In this document: positions 47,707 to 59,431 of the stretch, in pieces
Position numbering within the stretch: the first letter of the stretch is position 1
Layout: each line of letters opens with the position of its first letter
Assembly (NCBI RefSeq): GCF_046630445.1
Contig: NC_092334.1
Coordinates: 192,268,501 to 192,332,500 of the forward strand
Reading direction: 5' to 3'
Source: Rutidosis leptorrhynchoides
Taxonomy: Eukaryota > Streptophyta > Magnoliopsida > Asterales > Asteraceae
DNA length: 64,000 nucleotides
Position numbers and translations under genes: made by a program
Notes under the pieces: generated by a model
The model's input: only the letters and a program-made list of their open reading frames with translations
What the model was told of the DNA's origin: nothing
The model's database searches: none

Positions 47707-48986
47707 TGATATCACACCCCCGAGTCAGGGCCTGGGCGAAATGTGATTCAATATCATAATACATACCAACATATTATAAAATGAGAACAAATACTATATG
47801 AATAAAACCAAATTTGCAGCGGAAGGATTAATAATGTCGTTACAAGAATTATAAATTGTTCAAATGCAGAAAGGTAAATATGCGATAAGTCTTGATCCTA
47901 GCCAAGTAAGTCATCACATAAGCAGTAGATATAGAGGTCCTGATCATTCAGTACCTGAGACAAACATGCTAAAAGTGTCAACCAAAAAGGTTGAGTGAAA
48001 TTCATAGGTTTAACAAATATGATTGACCGTTTGTTCTTAGACCACAAGATTTGTTATAAAAGTAGATCACGCAGATCCAAAAGTAGTACTGATTCGTGAT
48101 ATTTTAGACTAAACGTTTGTTTTGTTGCCCCGATGATAAGTTGACAGTACCTTATCACCATGTTTAAATCATTATTAAGTAATACAAAGACATCGCGGTC
48201 AAATGTATCGGGAACGTTACTCCCGATAGGCCTACCCCCAATAATTAAGAATGCCTTATCCTGAAAGCAATTAAAAAATATCACTGTGGGGTCTTAGTAG
48301 CATAAGCTAGTCATAGTACAGTTTAGGTTCGTACTTGTGTCTAAGTTATTTAAAGTATAAAAGCAGCATGTGTCTCACCCCAGTAAGTATAAAAAGTGCT
48401 ATAGCAATAAGAGTGGGGCTATGAAAGTCACCTTAGTAATTCGGTGAGTGAAAGTATTCCTTAAAGAGAAAGTATGGATGATCGAAGCACAGAGAAGTCA
48501 ACCTAAGAATAAGTTGAGAATAGTTTAGATGTTTTGCCCGTATTATGATAAGTGTAAGTATTTTCTTTTATAGTAAGTTTAAAGAAGGTTTATCGTTTTG
48601 GAAAGGCTTTTCATACTAGACAAGCTTCCTATCTAACACTTTTAATTTAAAATGGCCTTTTCAGGTCATAGGTTTCTGAGCCACAGGATCCCTTAACTCG
48701 GTAATCCAAACTCTCCGCCTAGACTTTCGAGCGTCCATCCACTCGAGAAAGATCAAGATCTATACCCATCTAATATACCGTTCCAATACGTTTTTAGGTA
48801 CGTATAGGAATACAACACTTTAAATACTTTATACAATAAGTATTTACTTAAGTTCGATTGTATTATCGTTATTAAGATTGTTTGGTTTTTAAATCCTAAT
48901 AATAAGTAGGATATATTTAAGTAGGTAAACAAGTGTTATACATAGAAATTGTATTTTATGAATGGGTATGTATTAATATCAAGTTA

Positions 48987-48991
<5 letters not shown>

Positions 48992-49047
<56 letters not shown>
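48992..49047. repeat. (TA)n microsatellite in C LTR
   Basis: About 56 bases of alternating TA. Confidence 0.95.
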
Positions 49048-49050
<3 letters not shown>

Positions 49051-50379
49051 CTTATATGTTAAAATATGTATAGTTTAATTTTAAGTTTTATGTTAATATA
49101 AGTACCAATAATTATCTAAAAATGCTAACAAGTGTTTTATTGATTTCATAACAGTAAGTGACATGTATAAAACATTATAAAAATTTTCTATACATAAATA
49201 TTAAGTTTTATGTATTAAATATTAAAAATTTTTTTATAGCTAAAATACAAATAAATAGATAAACAAGTTTAACAACACATTTTATATTTTTCTTAGGTTC
49301 TACTGACCAAAATAAACTTAGGAAAAATTTATAAATTTTTGTTATGGTGTAAAAGTATTTATTTCTAATTTCTTTTTCGGTTCAAGATAAATCAAAGTTT
49401 ATAAAGTAATAATTATTATATCAACTCAATTAATTCATCTAAAATTTTTGTATGCCTAATATAGTGTATTAAGCTTAGAAAAATTATTTGTACATTTATA
49501 TTAATAGTTTAACTATTTAATTCAACTTTTGTATTGTTTTTAGTTTAAATTCAGAATTAAATAGAAATATATAATTATTAATTCTAAAAATAATTTTTAT
49601 AATTTTCTTATTAGTTCCTAAGTAATTTCCATTGATTATTGTAGTCATAAACATGTTATATCATTAAATTCTATTTTTCTTTTTAAAACAGATTTTCCGG
49701 TACTGTAGTAAAAGTAGAAGAAAATACAAATTAATTATTTAAAATGACAAATAAATCAAACATAAATTTTTATAATTACTTTTATGACCTAAGGAACAAG
49801 CGAAAATTATAAAACATAATATATAAAATTTTTTACTATTTATTTCTTCATTATCTATATATACCGAATATAAAAAAAATCAGTTTTTGATTTTTAATAA
49901 ATATAAATTCGAATGTATAATTCATAAAAATAATTTTTATAATCATTAGGATACTTAATACTAATTATCATGTATTTACATTATTTATTATAATTAATTT
50001 CGTATTTATTTGGTATTTAACATAAAACTAGCACAAAAATATGATAAAAACTAAATAAAAACTATAAAAATAATATAGAGAACTTACAAAAATAATTTTT
50101 GCAGAGGTTTGAGAGAGAATTATTCAAGTTTTTGGTGTACAAAATTTGTGAACTAGGCTATGGTATTTATAGTTACAATTTTTGGTAAAGAGAAAATAAA
50201 AAAATACAAAAGTTTATATAAAAAAATAACTAGTGTCTTGTAAAAAAAATTAAAAGTATTTATGACCAGTCATGCCACCATTTCAAAATATAAATAAATA
50301 AAAGTAAAGTTAAAAGTAGGAATAAAATAAATAAAAGTGGATCTAGATCTAGTTTATATATAAAAAAAATACTACTTTT

Positions 50380-50382
<3 letters not shown>

Positions 50383-50452
<70 letters not shown>
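50383..50452. repeat. (AT)n microsatellite in C LTR
   Basis: About 70 bases of alternating AT. The Tyr-Ile ORF across it is an artefact. Confidence 0.95.
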
Positions 50453-50454
<2 letters not shown>

Positions 50455-50896
50455 CATAGTTCTAAAAATGTTAACTAACTAAATTTCTATTTTTATTTAA
50501 TTATTAAATACGAATTTTGATAAATATAAATATATATTCGGTATTTATAAAATTATAATTACTAAATGTGGTTTTTATTTAATTAAATTATTACTTTATA
50601 ATTTTATTAGTTTTATATATGTTACTACATTTATATATACTTGTATTTATTAATTGTAAAATATATTAACTAAATACAAAATTAATATAAGTATTTTATA
50701 TGTAATCATGTTATGACATAAAATTTTTTTTTATAAAAATTCTTACGCGTACGTTGTTGAATAAAATTTATTATTCGTTTAACGTTCGTTAATTTCGTAT
50801 GTATATAACGACCTTTTATTAGTACTTAGAGTTTATTCATTATACTTAAATCTTTTGTTCGGGCATTATATAGATGGAAAAATGAGGGTCGTTATA

Positions 50897-50909
50897 GTAC
50901 CTCCCCGTT
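50897..50909 (-). promoter_or_regulatory. C polypurine-like tract
   Basis: Minus-strand AACGGGGAGGTAC abuts the 3' LTR. Confidence 0.6.
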
Positions 50910-50932
50910 AATGAAAACTTCGTCCCGAAGTT

Positions 50933-53900
50933 TTAAGTGGAGTTCCCGTCTGCTTCATCAACAGTTGGGAAGAGATGGGGGTATTTTCGTATCATTTGGT
51001 CTTTGCGTTCCCAGGTATATTCGGGGCCTCTACGCGAATTCCAACGGACTTTAACAATAGGTATATTGCTCTTACGAGTCTCTTTGACCTCTTCTTTCAT
51101 AATCTCTATAGGTTCTTCGACAAAGTGCATTTGCTCATCAATGCGGATATCATCCAAAGGAATAACAAGAGTATCTTCGGCGAGACACTTTTTCAGATTT
51201 GAGACATGAAACACATCATGTACTTGACTTAGTTCAGCTGGAAGTTCTAATCGATACGCAACGGGACCGATTCTTTGAATAACTTTGAAAGGTCCAACAT
51301 AACGCGGACTGAGTTTACTTCGTTTACCGAAGCGGATAACACCTTTCCAAGGAGATACTTTTAACATAACGTTATCTCCAACTTGGAATTCTAACGGTTT
51401 TCGGTGAGGGTCGGCATAACTCTTTTGTCGACTACGAGCGGTTTCTAAACGCTTCTTGATTTGCACGATCTTTTCGGAAGTTTCATGAATAAGTTCAGGA
51501 CCAGTTAATTGTCTGTCCTCGAGTTCATCCCAACACAACGGAGATCTACATTTGCGACCGTATAAAGCTTCGAATGGTGCAGCTTTAACACTAGAGTGAT
51601 AGCTGTTGTTGTAAGAAAACTCGACTAAAGGTAGGTGTTTATCCCACCCTTTACCGAAATCGATAACACATGCTCGTAGCATATCCTCCAAAGTTTGGAT
51701 AGTTCGTTCACTTTGACCGTCCGTTTGCGAATGATAAGCTGTACTCATGTCGAGTCGAGTTCCAAGAGACGCTTGCAAGGATTTCCAGAAATTGGAAGTA
51801 AATCGACTATCGCGATCCGAGATAATAGAAGTAGGGACACCATGACGAGTAACAATCTCTTTAACATAGAGTCGAGCTAACTTTTCCATTCTGTCAGTCT
51901 CTTTGATTGGTATGAAATGTGCAGACTTAGTGAGACGATCAACTATGACCCAAATCGTATCATTGCCATTTGCAGTCTTAGGCAATTTTGTGATAAAGTC
52001 CATAGCTATACCATCCCACTTCCACTGTGGAATATCGGGTTGAGTTAGAAGACCAGAAGGCTTTTGGTGCTCGGCTTTGACTTTCGAACAAGTAAGACAC
52101 TTACTCACATAAGTAGCAATGTCGCCTTTCATGTTGGGCCACCAGTAGAACTCTTTCACATCCTGATACATTTTACTAGAACCGGGATGAATAGAATACC
52201 TAGTCTTATGTGCTTCATCCAAGACTAGTTCACGGAGATTACCATAACGAGGAACCCAAATTCGATTACCAAAGTATTTTGTACCATTGGACTTAACTTG
52301 CAGTTGGTTTTCGAAATTTATAGGTCCTTCTCCTTCGATAAGTGTAGGTTTGATAACTTCAACTTGAACTTCGCAGATTCGAGAGATGAGATTCGATTTG
52401 ATCTTAAGATTCAAGGCACGAACACGCCTAACTTCATTCTTTCGACTTAGAGCATCGGCAACTACATTTGCCTTTCCCGGATGATACTTTAGTTCACAAT
52501 CATAATCATTTAACAATTCGAGCCATCGTCTCTGTCTCATGTTTAGCTGTTTCTGATTAAAGACATGCTGAAGACTCTTATGGTCGGTGAATATCGTAAA
52601 CTTAGTACCGTATAGATAATGTCGCCACATCTTCAGAGCGAATACCACAGCACCTAACTCCAAATCGTGTGTGGTGTAATTAACTTCATGTTTCTTTAAT
52701 TGTCGGGAGGCATAAGCGATAACCTTCTTGCGTTGCATTAGAACACAACCGAACCCTTGTTTCGAGGCATCGCAGTAGACAACAAAATCGTCGGAACCTT
52801 CAGGTAAAGATAAGATCGGAGCAGTGGTCAACTTCTCTTTCAGAATCTTAAATGCAGACTCTTGTTCTTCGGACCACTCGAATTTCTTCCCTTTGTGAGT
52901 TAACTTGGTGAGAGGCTTTGCAAGAAGAGAAAAATCTTTAATAAATCTTCGGTAGTAACCGGCAAGTCCCAAAAATTGGCCAATATGCTTCGCAGTCTTT
53001 GGCACTTCCCAATTATGAACAGCGGTGATTTTAGTGGGATCGGCATGTATTCCATTACTATCTACAACATGTCCAAGGAATTGTATGGTTCTAAGCCAAA
53101 TCTCACACTTAGAAAATTTTGCGTAGAGTTTTTCTTTTCTTAAGAGTTCAAGAATCAATCGTAAATGTTGCTCATGTTCTTTCTCGCTTTTAGAATAGAT
53201 CAAGATGTCGTCGATGAGAACAATAACGAATTTATCAAGGTAAGGCTTGCAAACACGGTTCATAAGATCCATAAATACGGCTGGAGCATTGGTTAAACCG
53301 AAAGGCATAACACAAAATTCGTAATGTCCGTATCGGGTGCGGAATGCAGTCTTAGGAATGTCGGACTCCTTGACTCTGAGCTGGTGATAACCGGATCTTA
53401 AATCAATCTTAGAATAAACGCTTGACCCTTGAAGTTGGTCGAATAGATCATCAATGCGAGGTAACGGGTAACGGTTCTTTATGGTAAGCTTGTTGAGTTC
53501 TCAGTAATCAATACACATTCTCAACGTACCATCCTTCTTTTTGACAAATAAGATAGGAGCTCCCCACGGGGACGAACTTGGACGAATAAAACCTAGATCC
53601 AAAAGTTCTTGGAGTTAGTTAGAAAGTTCCTTCATTTCGGAAGGTGCTAAACGATACGGTGCTTTAGCAATGGGTGCAGCACCTGGAGATAAATCGATTT
53701 GAAATTCAACTTGACGAGGCGGTGGAAGACCAGGGAGATTTTCGGGAAACACATCGGGAAAATCTTTAACAACCAGGACGTTTTCAATACGCGTTTCTTC
53801 GGATTCGATCATTTTAACGTGAGCTAGTATGGCGGAGTAACCTTTCACAAGGTACTTACGGGCTTTAAGACATGAGATGATATTAAGATTGGAACAACTT

Positions 53901-55367
53901 CGTTCGCCTTGGATAATAAGAGTTTCTCCACTTCCTAACGGAATTTGAACTATCTTATCGAAACACATGATGGCTGCTCTCAATGGACCTAACCAATCCA
54001 TTCCGACCACTACATCGAAACTACCTAGCTCGACTGGCAAAAGGTCTATCTTGAATTCCTTATCGGCTAGAATTAGGTTGCAGTTTTTATATATTTTATC
54101 AACTTTTATTAGCTTCCCATTAGCCACTTCTACTAATCGTCTGGTTTGTAGGGTTTGGGGCTTTTCATTAAAAAGGCTGCAAAACTCATTTGACACATAA
54201 CTCTTATCGGCTCCCGTATCAAATAAAATAGTGGCATAACAATTATTGACGAGGTACGTACCGGTAATGACCTCATCCTCATCACTGGCTTCTGCAGCAG
54301 TAATCACAAAAGTACGACCTTTGGCAGTAGCATTTGCTCCAGTAGCTGGAGTATCTTTCTTCTTTGGACAATTCGGGCTAATATGTCCCTTTTCACCACA
54401 AGTATAGCATGTTGGAGGAGCTCTAGCCGGAACAATGGCTCTATTCTGAGGTAGGGTTCTACAAGTCTTTGCAGCATGGCCTATCTTCTTACATATTGTA
54501 CACACAGCAGTGCACTTTCTCGGATGATGCCTTTCACATTTAGAACAAAACGGACTAGTACCCTGATAACCGGGTCTCGTACCATTCGCCGGTTTCTTAT
54601 TAACATTTTGAGCTGAACCCTGAGATGGTTCAAATTTCCTCTTATTGTCACCGTTTTTAACTTCGACTTGTTTATTAACCGAAACTCTCCTACGTTTAGC
54701 CATCATTAAACTCTGTGCCATGTGGATCACAGCATCCACAGTAACCTTCTCGGCAGAAATCACATTCCCTTGAACATCCTCGGGTAGACCCTCGATATAC
54801 CGCTCTATCCTGCGGGCTTCAGTTGGGAACATTTCGGGGCATAAGGTAGAAAGCTCAAAAAAAACGATTGGTATAGCTTTCGATATCGGTTCCTTTAAAT
54901 CTAAGTTCCCAGTACTCAGTCTCGAGCTTTTGGACTTGACTTCTTGGGCAAAACTTAGTGATCATCATGCCTTTGAGTTCATCCCATGGGGTAGTATTAG
55001 CATTATCTATTCCCACAGATTTGGCATGAGCAGTCCACCATGTCATAGCATTGCCAGTGAGTGAACTTGTGGAAAACTTCACTCGATCATTATCTCCGCA
55101 ATTACAGATACGGAAGATTGATTCTAGCTTTTCAAACCATCGGACCAGTTCTACGGCTTCTTCTTTTCCACTAAAAGTGGGTGGGTTACAGTTCTTAAAA
55201 TCTTTATAGGAGCAAGTTTTAGAAGGAACATTATGATTGTTGTTGTTATTGTTATTGCCTTGGGCGGCCGCTAGCAGCAATTGAAATTGCTCAGTAGAAA
55301 GAGTGACATTTGGTATAAGATTGTTGTTGTTGTTGTTGTTGTTGTTACCACGAGTTGAGTGAGCCAT
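50933..55367 (-). pseudogene. C gag-pol with one frameshift and two stops
   Basis: ATG at 55367 opens a Gag with poly-Asn stretches and a TWW motif. The frame is lost in an eight-A run at 54857-54864 (one base too many relative to the family reading). It resumes at 54832 and continues to 53615-53617 (TAA; Gln in relatives), with a further TGA at 53501-53503 (Arg in relatives), then is open for 791 codons to the end. Motifs: CCHC CYTCGEKGHISPNC (about 54370-54410), protease LFDTGAD (about 54210), RT FIDDIL changed to LIDDIL (about 53210), RNase H YCDAS (about 52770), integrase MDFITKLPK (about 51990), SDRDSRF (about 51810) and QTDGQSER (about 51715), and a chromodomain-like tail [15 protein letters not shown] to YPHLF. 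RT-RNase H-integrase is thus largely preserved; both stops look like single C-to-T changes. Not functional as a polyprotein. Confidence 0.92.
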
Positions 55368-55612
55368 TGATCTTCAATACATAAATACATTATTAGTTGA
55401 AGAATCAAGATGTTATAAGTTTACAATCATGATTTATAACGTTTGCACAACACACATAGGTGAATAAGACAATATGCTTAAATAAACACTTAACATTATT
55501 GGAAACGAGGCATTATATAAGCCTTTATTACACGAGTTTGGAATGGAAAAAGTTTAGGCATAAGCCTTTACATAGATGGGTAAATGGAAAATAGGAAAAC
55601 AAAAGGTAGGTT

Positions 55613-56107
55613 TTAGTTCTTCTTTTTCTCGTTCTCAGCTTCCTTCATAAATTTCTCTATCTTTTCATTTTTATCCTTTTGTTTCTCGTGGAGGTATTCA
55701 AAATTATCGTAGAGGTTAGTGATGCGGCTGTTGACAAAGTTATTGTTGAAATCCTTGATAGCCAGTTGATGATTGATTCGGTTTTTCTCTACTTTCATCT
55801 TAGACTCAACTAGTTCTTGGAGGTAGGCAAGAGATTGCTTTCCCCAACGGGTATTCCATTCTTCCTCAGTCTTCACTTTCATTACTGTCTCCATTACTTT
55901 GTCCATGTTATTTTTCACAAGTTTTTCTAGTTTTTCAGTTTGAGAGTCGAAGGACTCTTTGATGATTTCTTTCAAGATTGTGTTTTCTTTTTCTAGGTTG
56001 TTTAGACGCATTTCTATCCGAGCAACTTGGCGCCTACTATACTCTTTATTCTTATCACAACTTCGCTGAAGGTTGAGGATATCAGACTTCACCCTTACGT
56101 GTTCCAT
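55613..56107 (-). CDS. Extra ORF of retrotransposon C: coiled-coil protein
   Basis: An intact 164-codon sense ORF upstream of gag, separated from it by 245 bp. It is rich in Lys, Glu and Asn with heptad-like stretches (about 22-62, IEMRLNNLEKENTILKEI; and about 125-162, with LYDNFEYLHEKQ and a Lys/Glu-rich end), and so probably forms coiled coils. It has no cysteine knuckles and no recognised enzyme domain. Position and strand match the extra ORFs of A2 and B, but sequence does not. It might oligomerise, bind Gag or tether the particle; no evidence decides. B2 cut the element only 25 bp before the ATG, so I cannot see whether an acceptor-like site lay further upstream. Confidence 0.68.
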   Translation of the reverse strand: MEHVRVKSDILNLQRSCDKNKEYSRRQVARIEMRLNNLEKENTILKEIIKESFDSQTEKLEKLVKNNMDKVMETVMKVKTEEEWNTRWGKQSLAYLQELVESKMKVEKNRINHQLAIKDFNNNFVNSRITNLYDNFEYLHEKQKDKNEKIEKFMKEAENEKKKN

Positions 56108-56131
56108 GTTATTACAAAATAATGGATCGGC

Positions 56132-59100
56132 TGAAATGTCCCGTTCTTATTGATTAAAAATGTTCCATATTAATTGATTTCGTTGCGAGGTTTTGACCTC
56201 TATATGAGACGTTTTTCAAAGACTGCATTCATTTTTAAAACAAACCATAACCTTTATTTCATAAATAAAGGTTTAAAAGCTTTACGTAGATTATCAAATA
56301 ATGATAATCTAAAATATCCTGTTTACACACGACCATTACATAATGGTTTACAATACAAATATGTTACATCGAAATCAATTTCTTGAATGCAGTTTTTACA
56401 CAATATCATACAAACATGGACTCCAAATCTTGTCCTTATTTTAGTATGCAACAGCGGAAGCTCTTAGTATTCACCTGAGAATAAACATGCTTTAAACGTC
56501 AACAAAAATGTTGGTGAGTTATAGGTTTAACCTATATGTATCAAATCGTAACAATAGACCACAAGATTTCATATTTCAATACACATCCCATACATAGAGA
56601 TAAAAATCATTCATATGGTGAACACCTGGTAACCGACATTAACAAGATGCATATATTTAAGAATATCCCCATCATTCCGGGACACCCTTCGGATATGATA
56701 TAAATTTCGAAGTACTAAAGCATCCGGTACTTTGGATGGGGTTTGTTAGGCCCAATAGATCTATCTTTAGGATTCGCGTCAATTAGGGTGTCTGTTCCCT
56801 AATTCTTAGATTACCAGACTTAATAAAAAGGGGCATATTCGATTTCGATAATTCAACCATAGAATGTAGTTTCACGTACTTGTGTCTATTTTGTAAATCA
56901 TTTATAAAACCTGCATGTATTTTCATCCCAAAAATATTAGATTTTAAAAGTGGGACTATAACTCACTTTCACAGATTTTTACTTCGTCGGGAAGTAAGAC
57001 TTGGCCACTAGTTGATTCACGAACCTATAACAATATATACATATATATCAAAGTATGTTTAAAATATATTTACAACACTTTTAATATATTTTGATGTTTT
57101 AAGTTTATTAAGTCAGCTGTCCTCGTTAGTAACCTACAACTAGTTGTCCACAGTTAGATGTACAAAAATAAATCGATAAATATTATCTTGAATCAATCCA
57201 CGACCCAGTGTATACGTATCTCAGTATTGATCACAACTCAAACTATATATATTTTGGAATCAACCTCAACCCTGTATAGCTAACTCCAACATTCACATAT
57301 AGAGTGTCTATGGTTGTTCCGAAATATATATAGATGTGTCGACATGATAGGTCGAAACATTGTATACGTGTCTATGGTATCTCAAGATTACATAATATAC
57401 AATACAAGTTGATTAATTTATGATTGGAATAGATTTGTTACCAATTTTCACGTAGCTAAAATGAGAAAAATTATCCAATCTTGTTTTACCCATAACTTCT
57501 TCATTTTAAATCCGTTTTGAGTGAATCAAATTGCTATGGTTTCATATTGAACTCTATTTTATGAATCTAAACAGAAAAGTATAGGTTTATAGTCGGAAAA
57601 ATAAGTTACAAATCGTTTTTGTAAAGGTAGTCATTTCAGTCGAAAGAACGACGTCTAGATGACCATTTTAGAAAACATACTTCCACTTTGAGTTTAACCA
57701 TAATTTTTGGATATAGTTTCATGTTCATAATAAAAATAATTTTCTCAGAATAACAACTTTTAAATCAAAGTTTATCATAGTTTTTAATTAACTAACCCAA
57801 AACAGCCCGCGGTGTTACTACGACGGCGTAAATCCGGTTTTACGGTGTTTTTCGTGTTTCCAGGTTTTAAATCATTAAGTTAGCATATCATATAGATATA
57901 GAACATGTGTGTAGTTAATTTTAAAAGTCAAGTTAGAAGGATTAACTTTTGTTTGCGAACAAGTTTAGAATTAACTAAACTATGTTCTAGTGATTACGAG
58001 TTTAAACCTTCGAATAAGATAGTTTTATATATATGAATCGAATGATGTTATGAACATCATTACTACCTCAAGTTTAGTAGGTAAACCTACTAGAAGTGAC
58101 AAGAAATGATCTAGCTTCAAAGGATCTTGGATGGCTTGAAAGTTCTTGAAGTAGGATCATGACACAAAAACAAGTTCAAGTAAGATTTTTACTCGAATTA
58201 TGATAGTTTATAGTTATAGAAATTGAATCAAAGTTTGAATATGAATATTACCTTGAATAAGAAAGATAACCTACTGTATATAACAAAGGTTTCTTAATCT
58301 TAGATGATTACTTGGAATGGATTAGAAAGCTTGGAAGTAAATTAGTAAACTTGAAGGGATTTTTGAAGTGTTCTTGAAGTGTTCTTCCTATGATGATTAT
58401 AGCTTGATTCTTGAAGTGATTTTTGATGAAGATGATGATTAACTACTGGAAAAATACGTTCATAATAGTGTGTGTGTGTGTGTGTGTGTGTGTTGAGAGA
58501 GAATTAGAAAGAGAATTGGAAGTGAAATGGAGTGAATGATGAGTGGTAATTGGTGAGTGGTGAGTGGGGTTAAAAGGAGTTCTAGTTAGTTGACTAGCTC
58601 ATGGTAGAAGTTAAAATTGATTAGTCATACATGACATAATCAAGAGTGTAATCCCATGCTAGTTCCTATTGGTATATACTCATAGTAAGTATGTTTTGAA
58701 GCTGTGTATAATACGGGTAAGAATACGACTAGAATTCTTGATGAAAGAAAAGAATGGAAAAGTAACTGTAACTATTTTCGTTAAGTATGAGTGTTTTGAT
58801 ATATGTCTTGAAGTCTTCCAAAAGTATTTTAATACATCTAAATACACTACATGTATATACATTTTAACTGAGTCGTTAAGTCATCGTTAGTCGTTACATG
58901 TAAGTGTTGTTTTGAAACCTTTAAGTTAACGATCTCAATTAATGTTGTTAACCCATTGTTTATTATATCTAATGAGATGTTAAATTATTATATTATTATG
59001 ATATTATGATATATTAATATATCTTAATATGATATATATACATTTAAATGTCGTTACAACAATAATCGTTACATATATGTCTCGTTTCGAAATCCTTAAG

Positions 59101-59396
59101 TTAGTAGTCTTGTTTATATGTATATAACTCATTGTTAATATACTTATGGAGATACTTACTTATCATAATCTCATGTTAACCATATGTATATCCATATATA
59201 TATCGTCATGTCGTTTTTACAAGTTTTAACGTTCGTGAATCGCCGGTCAACTTGGGTGGTCAATTGTCTATATGAAACATATTTCAATTAATCAAGTCTT
59301 AACAAGTTTGATTGCTTAACATGTTGGAAACATTTAATCATGTAAATATCAATCTCAATTAATATATATAAACATGGAAAAGTTCGGGTCACTACA
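56132..59396 (-). repeat. B2 3' LTR, with a diverged central block
   Basis: It is nearly identical to the B LTRs from 56132 to about 58075 and again, less closely, from about 58860. About 58075-58860 is strongly diverged, with length differences and a (GT)13 tract at 58468-58493. Confidence 0.93.
58468..58493. repeat. (GT)n microsatellite in B2 LTR
   Basis: Twenty-six bases of alternating GT, absent from the other B-family LTRs here. Confidence 0.95.
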
Positions 59397-59409
59397 GTAC
59401 CTACCCGTT
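59397..59409 (-). promoter_or_regulatory. B2 polypurine-like tract
   Basis: Minus-strand AACGGGTAGGTAC abuts the LTR, as in B. Confidence 0.55.
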
Positions 59410-59431
59410 AAATAAATTTCGTCCCGAACTT

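Larger units (their letters stand above)
47707..50896 (-). repeat. C 3' LTR
   Basis: It starts TGATATCACACCCCC on the plus strand and ends GGGTCGTTATA, where other families end GTTACA, so the terminal dinucleotide on the element strand is TA instead of TG. It is very AT-rich. Long TA tracts lie at 48992-49047 and 50383-50452. Boundaries rest on the polypurine tract and end sequences, since no partner LTR is visible. Confidence 0.75.
47707..56131 (-). mobile_element. Ty3/gypsy LTR retrotransposon C, 5' end interrupted by B2
   Basis: A minus-strand element with its 3' LTR at 47707-50896, gag-pol at 50933-55367 and an extra coiled-coil ORF at 55613-56107. Its 5' LTR and primer-binding site are not in the window because B2 inserted 25 bp upstream of the extra ORF. 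The left flank base group AGACC (47702-47706) would be one copy of the target duplication. LTR sequence and extra ORF differ from A1, A2 and B, so it is a fourth family. Confidence 0.9.

Noticed and set aside
50260..50457. Tyr-Ile repeat ORFs over TA tracts (also 38770-38985)
   Set aside because: Pure microsatellite translation with no flanking protein signal, unlike 8512-8586, which lies inside pol.
8461..58493. Short direct repeats considered as CRISPR-like arrays
   Set aside because: The repeats are microsatellites or LTR motifs without unique spacers, and the DNA is eukaryotic.
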